Part shown: positions 27,788 through 34,103 of the stretch, piece after piece | Layout of the letters: every line of letters begins with the position of its first letter | How positions within the stretch are numbered: position 1 is the first letter of the stretch | The notes under the pieces: generated by a model | Databases searched by the model: none | What the model was told of the DNA's origin: nothing | Seen by the model: only the letters and a program-made list of their open reading frames with translations | Translations under genes and position numbers: made by a program | Source: Opitutales bacterium | Lineage (GTDB): Bacteria > Verrucomicrobiota > Verrucomicrobiia > Opitutales > UBA953 | Direction: 5' to 3' | Length of the DNA stretch: 34,103 nucleotides | Assembly (NCBI GenBank): GCA_017935025.1 | Contig: JAGBIL010000012.1 | Span: 1-34,103 of the forward strand

Positions 27788-28110
27788 GCGCGCCGACGCT
27801 TCGGCAATCCCCGCTTCGCTTTTCTCGCGCCCTCACTCCGCTTTCTATTGCCGTCAAATCTTGCGGAGTAAACGCGCTCTAATCTCCGCAAGTCTGATTG
27901 AAATCACTGCGATTTTCCCACGTTCCCGCAAAACTTTGTGGTCGGCTCAAAAATCGCACCGCGTTCCCGCTTAAAATGCCCGTTTTCCGCTTTTCTCTTG
28001 AAAACCGTTTTTTTTTGTAACATCGGAGACACTCAAAAACGGGGCGTTTTTGTCGCGAAAATCGCCTACGCGTTTTTGAAAACAACATTAATCGCAAGCA
28101 AACAAAAATC
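27788..28110. other. Gene-free gap after hemA
   Basis: This 323-base stretch has no convincing gene; its short open frames lack start context and conserved wording. It holds two direct CGTTCCCG motifs (near 27923 and 27963) and an inverted repeat CTTGCGGAG / CTCCGCAAG at 27860-27868 and 27884-27892 with a 15-base loop and no T run. The right half turns AT-rich, marking the shift to the accessory genes that follow. Confidence 0.5.
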
Positions 28111-29196
28111 ATGTGTACGTCAAATCCGGAGAACTCTTCTGAAAACCCATCGCTCTATCGTTATATTTCTTTTGAAAAAGCTATCTCCCTGTTTACGAAT
28201 GGCTTTTATGTTCCAATCGCAAAATCGTTTGAGGATTTGAACGAATGCGAAATTAAGCACCTCCCGAATTATCTCGAGAAAGATATAGAAAGTCGGGTGG
28301 AAGATTGTTTCAAAAAAATAAAAGAATTACTGTGCAACACCTCAAATTCCATAAATTCTGCAAACTTAGCGGAGCACTACAAAGAGTGTTTTGGAGAAAT
28401 TTTCGACGCTACAGATGCCAAAGAGATTCCCTGTAGGTCTTGGGAGAGCATTTTCGGAATAATTTCATCTGCCGTTTCTGACTACGGGAAGACTCACACA
28501 ATTGCTAATTTCCCGAGAGAAAACATTAGATGTTGCGCTAGTGCATTTCGTATGCCGCAAAATGATGAGGAATGCAAAAGTAAGCTACGCAGACTATTCG
28601 AAAATTTGGCGAAAGAAGATCTTAAGGGAGCGTTAATTAGTTGTTGGACGAAAAATCCAAAGGAATCCTACGTTCTTTGGAGGTCATATGCAGAAAAGAA
28701 AGGGATACGAATAAAAACGAACAAAGAAAAATTAGAAAAATTCCTAAAGAGTAAATCTGCAGGAACGGGAGATTGGCCGGAAGATAAAAAGGATTTTTTC
28801 TTTTCCGGAGAGTTTAGTGTAAAATCTGAGGACGTCACTTATCTCACGGAGGACGACCTGAGAAAAGAGCTAGAAGCGAATTCTCTCAGAGATATTAAGA
28901 CCCGAAAAGAACTATTGGAAAAAGTGTCGTTTTTGAAATCTGATATTTACAGAAGCGAAGAAGAATTCCGTGTTCTCTTGTACGGAGACGCGTGGGAATC
29001 GGGAAAACTTACAGGAATTGTAAGTCCGCAAATTGGAGTTTCGTTCCCGTTAGGCGACAACCCTGGGGCGCTCTTGGATGAGATTATGCTCTCTCCGTTT
29101 TTATCCGAATTTGAGATAAAATCATACATGGAATTATTCACTAAACTCTTTCCCGGCGTGAAGCCTTGCCGGTCAAAAATTGAGATAAAAATCTGA
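28111..29196 (+). CDS. DUF2971 family protein
   Basis: This 361-residue cytoplasmic protein starts LYRYISFEKAISLFTNGFYV, the opening typical of DUF2971. It then has the block ALISCWTKNPKESYVLWRSYAEKKGIRIKT (about residues 170-199) with the family pattern CW...(M/L)W..Y and an ending SDIYRSEEEFRVLLY. Function is unknown; the family is often found in variable genomic regions. The base composition and codon use (many AAA, GAA, ATA, AGA) are AT-richer than ruvB or hemA, and only one uptake-like motif occurs (near 29043, towards the 3' end), which points to later acquisition. ATG 28111 is the first start after an AT-rich leader; a Shine-Dalgarno sequence is not obvious. The next gene follows after 44 bases. 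Confidence 0.78.
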   Translation: MCTSNPENSSENPSLYRYISFEKAISLFTNGFYVPIAKSFEDLNECEIKHLPNYLEKDIESRVEDCFKKIKELLCNTSNSINSANLAEHYKECFGEIFDATDAKEIPCRSWESIFGIISSAVSDYGKTHTIANFPRENIRCCASAFRMPQNDEECKSKLRRLFENLAKEDLKGALISCWTKNPKESYVLWRSYAEKKGIRIKTNKEKLEKFLKSKSAGTGDWPEDKKDFFFSGEFSVKSEDVTYLTEDDLRKELEANSLRDIKTRKELLEKVSFLKSDIYRSEEEFRVLLYGDAWESGKLTGIVSPQIGVSFPLGDNPGALLDEIMLSPFLSEFEIKSYMELFTKLFPGVKPCRSKIEIKI

Positions 29197-29240
29197 CTTT
29201 AAATTTAAACGAGAACCTCAACCAAAAAACAACAATCACC

Positions 29241-30371
29241 ATGAAAACATTACTCAAAATCGCATTGATTACACTGCTCTCGTGCCAACTTGCTTTTGCA
29301 GAAACGGATGCTGAAAAGTTGTCGCAACTTCAAAAAGAGGTAGCGACACGTGCTGAAGCAGGGGTCTTAAACCCTAACGAGCTGGATAACATTGATAAGA
29401 AACTAAGAGTCGCATTTCCCGAACTTTGTGAAAAATTAGATAAACTTCCAGACATCAAAGAGCCAGACCTATGGTTGCAAATATCAACGTTGGAGCTTGT
29501 GTTGGCAATAAATGACGGAAGATGGGGTAAGGTGGAAGAAATTATGGAAAGTTGGATAGAACGATACTCCCCTAAGCAAAAAACAGTTTTAGACGATAAA
29601 ATCCGAAAACAGCCTGATTCACAATTAGAGACAAAATCTGCAGGAACACTTGACCCATTTACTCTCGCCTTGCCGGACGGGACGAAAATGGAATTTATAC
29701 CTATTCCCGCGGGAACGTTTATGATGGGTTCTCCGGAAGACGAGGAAGGACGCAGCGACGATGAAAATCAGGTCCGTGTAAATATCACAAACGCGTTTTA
29801 TATGGGAAAAACGGAAGTGACGGAAGCTCAGTATTCAGCTGTGATGAACGATGACGCCCCGTCGAATAACGGAGAGAACGAACCTGTGACGAAGGTTTGT
29901 TGGGGTGATGCGATGTCTTTTTGTAAACAGTTGACGGCCTGGGCGCATTCGCAGGGGAAAATGCTTGGGTGGAAGTTTACGCTCCCGACCGAAGCACAAT
30001 GGGAGTACGCATGTCGTGCTGGAACGACGACTATATATTATTCGGGTGATAAAATTCGTGATCTTAAGCGTGTTGCGTGGTACACGGACACACCAGGATT
30101 TGGAACGAGTCCGGTAGGAAAAAAAGTGCCGAATGCGTGGGGGCTTTACGATATGCACGGGAACGTATGGGAATGGTGTTCGGATTGGTACGATCGTAAA
30201 CTACAGGGAGGAGAGAATCCTATAGGACCGAAATCGGGCTTGAACCGCGTGAATCGCGGCGGGAGCTGGAGTAACGAAGCGTCGCGTTGCCGCTCTGCGG
30301 AACGCGACTACGATTCACCCAGTACTTGCCTCTTCAACCTCGGCTTCCGCGTAGCTTTAGTTCGGGAATAA
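29241..30371 (+). CDS. Exported SUMF1/formylglycine-generating-enzyme-like domain protein
   Basis: The 376-residue product has a signal sequence (MKTLLKIALITLLSC...AFA); LLSC could be a lipobox, otherwise cleavage follows AFA at about residue 20. An N-terminal AT-rich, helical region (to about residue 130) leads to a SUMF1 domain with the blocks FIPIPAGTFMMGSPEDEEG, YMGKTEVTEAQYSAVM, LPTEAQWEYACRAGT, LYDMHGNVWEWCSDWY and VNRGGSWSNEASRCRSAERD. In the human enzyme two cysteines drive formylglycine formation. Here the first falls on a Cys but the second position is Arg, so sulfatase-activating chemistry is unlikely; SUMF1 domains also serve as binding or non-haem-iron folds. It ends NLGFRVALVRE. 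The 5' and 3' parts differ in base composition. Confidence 0.85.
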   Translation: MKTLLKIALITLLSCQLAFAETDAEKLSQLQKEVATRAEAGVLNPNELDNIDKKLRVAFPELCEKLDKLPDIKEPDLWLQISTLELVLAINDGRWGKVEEIMESWIERYSPKQKTVLDDKIRKQPDSQLETKSAGTLDPFTLALPDGTKMEFIPIPAGTFMMGSPEDEEGRSDDENQVRVNITNAFYMGKTEVTEAQYSAVMNDDAPSNNGENEPVTKVCWGDAMSFCKQLTAWAHSQGKMLGWKFTLPTEAQWEYACRAGTTTIYYSGDKIRDLKRVAWYTDTPGFGTSPVGKKVPNAWGLYDMHGNVWEWCSDWYDRKLQGGENPIGPKSGLNRVNRGGSWSNEASRCRSAERDYDSPSTCLFNLGFRVALVRE

Positions 30372-30642
30372 AAATCTTCCGTTAACTTCTTTTCCTTTGC
30401 GGTTAAATTTGTAGGTTGAGAGAACTGAAACATAGTTGCGATGTGAAAAGAAGTTCGCGGATGACTGAAATATTTTCGACTCATGATATCGGGAAAACGG
30501 TTAGAAATCGGCTTAAGGCGAGCTGAAAAGGGCGTGTTTTTGAGCCGATTTGTTTTTGTAAATAACTTCTCTTTGCGGGGAGGCGGGGACGGGAATATGC
30601 TTCCCGTCTCTTTAATTTCATTAAAATAAACTTTTTTCAGAT
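30372..30642. other. Gap before the Sel1 gene with two hairpins
   Basis: No gene is seen here. AAATCGGCT (30505-30513) pairs with AGCCGATTT (30543-30551) over a 29-base loop and is followed by GTTTTTG. GACGGGAA (30588-30595) pairs with TTCCCGTC (30601-30608) around TATGC, followed by TCTTT. The second is the better terminator candidate for transcription arriving from the SUMF1 gene, although it sits close to the Sel1 gene start. Confidence 0.45.
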
Positions 30643-33027
30643 ATGATACTCTCTAAGATTTCACAAATGTTTTGGTGCGGAGCGTTGGCACTTGCGATTT
30701 GCGTTCCCGCGGTGCGGGCGCAGGACGACTCGGGGACGGCGGAAAGTGTTCCCGAGTCGGAAACGGCTTCTTCGGAGCTTGGGGCGGGCATTGATTTAGA
30801 TTTAGACGCTGTGCTGAAAGCTGCAGAAGCCGGCGACGCAGAGGCGCAATTCAGACTTTATCTCTATTATACTCTTTCGGGAACAGGAGACGGAAAAAAA
30901 TCCTTAAAATGGCTCATTCGTGCGGCGGAAAGCGAACACGCAGACGCGCAAAATATTCTCGCCTCACGGCATATGCGGGAACACAGCATTGAAAATGCGT
31001 TGAAGTGGTGGGAAAAAGCAGCGCGAAACGGTCATCCGGTTGCTCAGTTTTGGTTCGGTCGTTATCTTGCCACGGGGATTGAGGATTGTCTGGAAGCAGA
31101 TGTGTCCAGGGCTTTAACTTTGATTTCAGATTCGGCGGTGTCCGGTTACGAATCGGCCCGGATCTGGCTCGGGAACGCGTATTGGAACGGTGAATTTGTC
31201 GAACAAAACTACGAGCTCGCCGTAACGTGGTTTCTCTCCGCTGCAGAACAAGGAAACGCTGATGCGCAGTATCGTCTCGCGCAGGCTTATTATACCGGAC
31301 TTGGAGTGGACAAGAACTCCGTCGAATACTCTGTGTGGCTTCGCAAAGCCGCAGAAAACGGTCACGCGGAAGCGCAAGGCTATTTAGCTTATGATTATTT
31401 TGTCGGCGATGTTGTCGAACAAAACTACGAAAAAGCGGCGGAGTGGTGGAGAAAATCTGCGGAACAGGGCGAGCCGCGTGCGCAACACAGTTTGGCGCTA
31501 TGTTATCTCAAGGGCAACGGCGTTCCCGCAGACAAGGCGAAAGCCCTGGAATGGTTCAGAAAAGCAGCCGAACAAAATCATGCGGAGGCGCAAATGGCTC
31601 TCGCGCTGGCTTACCGTGACGGCGATGGTGTTCCCGCAGATCTGACGGAGGGCTTGCGGTGGATGGTGCGTGCCTATGTTCACGGTTGTGAGAACGCACG
31701 GGAACGGTTTTGGGCACCGTTGGCGGGTGATATGGAAATAGTACTGAAAGATTTGGAAGCTGCCGCCGAAGCGGGTGATGTGGATGCCCAAAAACAGTTG
31801 GCGGAAACCTATTATCTCGGAGAGCTTGTTCCCGCCGATAAGGAAAAGGCGATTGCGTGGTACCTTCGTGCAGCGAATCAGGGTGATGCGGAGGCACAGC
31901 GGGTGCTCGCGATAATTTATCGGGATCGCGGGAACAAGCAGGAGGCCTTTTCCTGGGCTCGGAAAGCGGCGGAACAGGGCGACGGGGACGGTCAATGTTT
32001 CTTGGGCTTATATTACCTGAGCGAGGGAAACGAATCGCTCGGCATCGAGTATCTGAAAAAGTCAGCGGAACAGGGGAACACATTCGCGCAGTGGCGTTTA
32101 GGGGTGTGCTACTACAACGGGGACTGTGTTCCCGTTAATGCCGAAGAGGCTGTGCGGTGGTGGGGGCTCGCCGCAGAAAAAGGCTTTCCGGATGCGTTTT
32201 GGGGCTTGGGAAGAGCTTACGAAGCCGGGATAGGTGTTGAAAAGGACTTGGCACGCGCGGCAGAGATGTATGAACAAGCAGCCTATCGCGGGCATGCCGA
32301 TGCGCAATTTATGATGGGGCGGTGCTACGGAGACGGCATCGGCGTGGCTCCGGATCCGGAACGTTCTGCAGACTGGTATGAGAAATCTGCCGAAAACGGG
32401 CATTTGCGCGGACAGTTGCAGACCGGGCTTATCTGTCTTAGCGGCGACGTTGGTCCCGTCCGCACGGAAGAGGGCATGGCATGGATTGAACGTTCTGCGG
32501 AAGGCGGTTGGTGGATGGCACAGGGTGCGTTGTTTGATATTTATTATTTCGGACGCTACGGAGTTGAGGTTGATAAAGAAAAAGGCGTTTATTGGTTGCG
32601 GCAACTTGCGGAAATGGAGCCGGATGACAACGATTCCGACAAAATCCCCACAGAACGAGCCGGCGTGTATCGCTCGATGTACGGGACGTATTTGCTCGAC
32701 GAGGGCAAACCTGAAGAAGCCGCAAAATGGTTTGAAAAGTCTGCGAAGCTCGGGCATCCGGACGGGCAATATGAGTTAGGTTGTCTTTATTTTTACGGGA
32801 AAGGCGTTCCCGAGGATAAGGCGCAGGCGGCAGAACTTTTCCGCTTGGCGGCGGAGCAGGGTTATGACAAAGCGCAGTACAACCTCGGTATCTGCTACCT
32901 TAAAGGGCACGGTGTGCCTAAAGATCCGGAAGAGTCCGCGCGTTGGATACAAAAAGCGGCGGAACAGGGCGACGAAGGCGCTCAACGGTTTTTGAAAGAC
33001 TTCGAGGCGGATTCGGCAAAAAGGTAA
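30643..33027 (+). CDS. Exported Sel1-repeat protein
   Basis: A signal peptide (MILSKISQMFWCGALALAIC...VRA, cleavage before QDD near residue 27) precedes about 19 tandem Sel1-like repeats of about 36 residues. They follow the pattern GxxxAQxxLGxxYxxGxGVxxDxxKAxxWxxKAAEQG, as in NADAQYRLAQAYYTGLGVDK and DKAQYNLGICYLKGHGVPKD. Such alpha-solenoids bind other proteins. Exported forms in other bacteria assist envelope complexes or act on host cells, but nothing here shows which. The final repeats are closest to consensus, and the first and those near 2040-2110 of the coding frame are degenerate. Repeat structure makes the length prone to change by recombination. Near-copies of the uptake-like motif (TGTTCCCG) are common between repeats, where they encode VPA. 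Confidence 0.9.
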   Translation: MILSKISQMFWCGALALAICVPAVRAQDDSGTAESVPESETASSELGAGIDLDLDAVLKAAEAGDAEAQFRLYLYYTLSGTGDGKKSLKWLIRAAESEHADAQNILASRHMREHSIENALKWWEKAARNGHPVAQFWFGRYLATGIEDCLEADVSRALTLISDSAVSGYESARIWLGNAYWNGEFVEQNYELAVTWFLSAAEQGNADAQYRLAQAYYTGLGVDKNSVEYSVWLRKAAENGHAEAQGYLAYDYFVGDVVEQNYEKAAEWWRKSAEQGEPRAQHSLALCYLKGNGVPADKAKALEWFRKAAEQNHAEAQMALALAYRDGDGVPADLTEGLRWMVRAYVHGCENARERFWAPLAGDMEIVLKDLEAAAEAGDVDAQKQLAETYYLGELVPADKEKAIAWYLRAANQGDAEAQRVLAIIYRDRGNKQEAFSWARKAAEQGDGDGQCFLGLYYLSEGNESLGIEYLKKSAEQGNTFAQWRLGVCYYNGDCVPVNAEEAVRWWGLAAEKGFPDAFWGLGRAYEAGIGVEKDLARAAEMYEQAAYRGHADAQFMMGRCYGDGIGVAPDPERSADWYEKSAENGHLRGQLQTGLICLSGDVGPVRTEEGMAWIERSAEGGWWMAQGALFDIYYFGRYGVEVDKEKGVYWLRQLAEMEPDDNDSDKIPTERAGVYRSMYGTYLLDEGKPEEAAKWFEKSAKLGHPDGQYELGCLYFYGKGVPEDKAQAAELFRLAAEQGYDKAQYNLGICYLKGHGVPKDPEESARWIQKAAEQGDEGAQRFLKDFEADSAKR

Positions 33028-33419
33028 GGAAAACGATAAAGAATGAGGAGAGAGGAATTAGGAATGAGAAGGCTAAACCTTTGCGGGGTTTGATGTGCTT
33101 TGCGAGAGTTTTTTGTTCCATTGCGCCGCGAGAGCGTCAGGGAGCAAAAATACGTCGTTCCCGCAGCGCGGTTTTGTTTGTCCTTATCCCCAAGCTCCGG
33201 AAGGAACGCTCCTCCGGCGCTTTGAATTTTCCCGTAAAAGAAAACAAAAAGGGACAGCCGGGACGGCGGTCCTCCATGACCGAATCCGTGAAATTTGTGT
33301 GAATCCGTGAGAGATTTTGTGTTCCGGCGGGGATAAACTTCCCGTGTTCCCGCCGGCTTCTCGATGTTGCGTTTCGCGGGGTTTTCGGCGATAAATGGAG
33401 CATTCGCGTTTTTTTTAAG
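33028..33419. other. Gene-free gap with dispersed repeats, upstream of ettA
   Basis: This 392-base gap begins with AATGAGGAGAGAGGAATTAG, related to the CCTCATTCCTCATT text at 2214. Further on is GGGACAGCCGGGACGGCGG with CCTCCATGACCG, resembling a degraded REP hairpin, then GAATCCGTGAAATTTGTG and GAATCCGTGAG, related to the CACGAAT repeats. CCGGCGGG (33324-33331) pairs with CCCGCCGG (33349-33356). An uptake-like motif is at about 33157. No gene is supported. Confidence 0.5.
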
Positions 33420-34103
33420 ATGTCAGAGGAAAAAATCATTTACACGATGTCGCGGCTCTCGAAGGGATTCGAGAAAAAGCCGATTCTGAAAGATATTTCG
33501 CTTTCGTATTTTTACGGGGCAAAAATCGGCGTGCTCGGACTGAACGGCTCGGGAAAATCCACGCTCCTGAAAATCATGGCGGGCGTAGACAAACAATACG
33601 AAGGAGATATTTCCTGCGTTCCCGGCTACACGATCGGCTACCTTGAACAGGAGCCGAAGCTCGATCCCGCGAAAACCGTGCGCGAATGCGTCGAAGAAGG
33701 CGTTGCGGAAACGCGCAAGCTCCTCGACGACTACGACGAAACGTTTATCCTGCTCGGCGAAACCGACGATCCCGCCGAGCAGGAAAAAATCCTCGCACGG
33801 CAAGGCGAAATTCAGGAAAAACTCGACGCCACGGGCGCGTGGGACCTCGATTCCCGTATCGAAATGGCGATGGACGCGCTCCGCTGTCCCGACGAAAACG
33901 CGCTCGCCGCAAACCTTTCCGGCGGGGAAAAACGCCGCGTTGCGCTCTGCCGCCTCCTTTTGAAAGAGCCGGATATTTTGCTCCTTGACGAACCGACCAA
34001 CCACCTCGACGCGGAAACCATCGACTGGCTCGAACGCCACCTGCACCAATACAAGGGCACGGTCATCGCCATTACGCACGACCGTTACTTCCTCGACAAC
34101 GTG
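33420..34103 (+). CDS. ettA: Energy-dependent translational throttle protein EttA, 3' end cut by window edge
   Basis: EttA is an ABC-F ATPase that binds the ribosomal E site and gates translation according to ATP/ADP. The frame starts at ATG 33420 (MSEEKIIYTMSRLSKGFEKK) and stays open to the window end, giving 228 residues of about 555. The first ABC domain is complete: Walker A GLNGSGKSTLLKIMAG, the EttA-typical IGYLEQEPKLDPAKTVREC, the arm region, signature ANLSGGEKRRVALCRLLL, Walker B ILLLDEPTNHLDAETIDWLE and the switch TVIAITHDRYFLDNV. The match to EttA is closer than to other ABC-F members such as Uup or YheS, especially in the YTM...GAKIGVLGLNG opening. Confidence 0.95.
   Translation, partial: MSEEKIIYTMSRLSKGFEKKPILKDISLSYFYGAKIGVLGLNGSGKSTLLKIMAGVDKQYEGDISCVPGYTIGYLEQEPKLDPAKTVRECVEEGVAETRKLLDDYDETFILLGETDDPAEQEKILARQGEIQEKLDATGAWDLDSRIEMAMDALRCPDENALAANLSGGEKRRVALCRLLLKEPDILLLDEPTNHLDAETIDWLERHLHQYKGTVIAITHDRYFLDNV

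Noticed and set aside
27585-27974. Possible small gene overlapping the end of hemA and the gap
   Set aside because: Most of it is a frame shadow of hemA, and the remaining part has no conserved wording.
28757-29648. Shared AAATCTGCAGGAAC in the DUF2971 and SUMF1 genes as a possible recombination site
   Set aside because: A 14-base match between two places in 34 kb is expected by chance about once or twice.

Overview
The window looks like a chromosomal segment of a Verrucomicrobiota bacterium, probably on the Opitutae/Puniceicoccales side. This is inferred from gene content, not proven. The main pointer is a 1359-residue protein resembling the Verru_Chthon cassette protein A family. Supporting signs are a short HemA lacking its C-terminal dimerisation domain next to a HemX/CcsA-like gene, and start codons that mostly lack a clear Shine-Dalgarno sequence.

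Layout. Bases 1-8469 (plus strand) carry a truncated coiled-coil/LysM gene, recF, an outer-membrane barrel gene, a small membrane protein, ligA, rho and a 593-residue protein of unknown function, closed by a strong terminator. Bases 8470-9780 form an accessory block: a minus-strand acyltransferase whose 5' end crosses a 13-base homopolymer, flanked by dispersed intergenic repeats. Bases 9784-11932 (minus) hold two paralogous proteins with a CX3C motif. Bases 12099-15042 hold tatA, a GxxExxY gene and dsbD, a possible envelope-protein export and folding unit. Bases 15186-21187 hold the cassette A-like pseudopilin-type protein and two paralogous exported proteins. Bases 21200-24185 hold an RNA methyltransferase, an RRM protein and a CrtI/CrtISO-like flavoprotein. 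Bases 24431-27787 hold ruvB, a repeat-filled gap and hemX-like/hemA. Bases 28111-33027 hold a DUF2971 protein, an exported SUMF1-domain protein and a Sel1-repeat protein. The right edge cuts an ettA gene.

Two signals stand out. First, the 8-mer CGGGAACG (or its complement CGTTCCCG) is hugely over-represented: I count about 107 copies of the 7-mer core GGGAACG on the two strands, against about 4 expected for a random 7-mer. Copies occur in nearly every gene, in both orientations about equally, and one inverted pair forms a perfect intrinsic terminator between convergent genes. This is how DNA uptake sequences behave in Neisseria and Haemophilus, so the motif is a candidate uptake sequence or another genome-wide mark. 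Second, the acyltransferase gene appears to be phase-variable: its complete N-terminus, including the catalytic R-X10-H motif, is joined to an ATG only if the C tract has 14 (or 11) bases rather than the 13 seen here.

Other notable points are a LigA that has lost all four zinc-finger cysteines, a Rho with a disordered basic N-terminus, and a 370-bp gap packed with REP-like hairpins.
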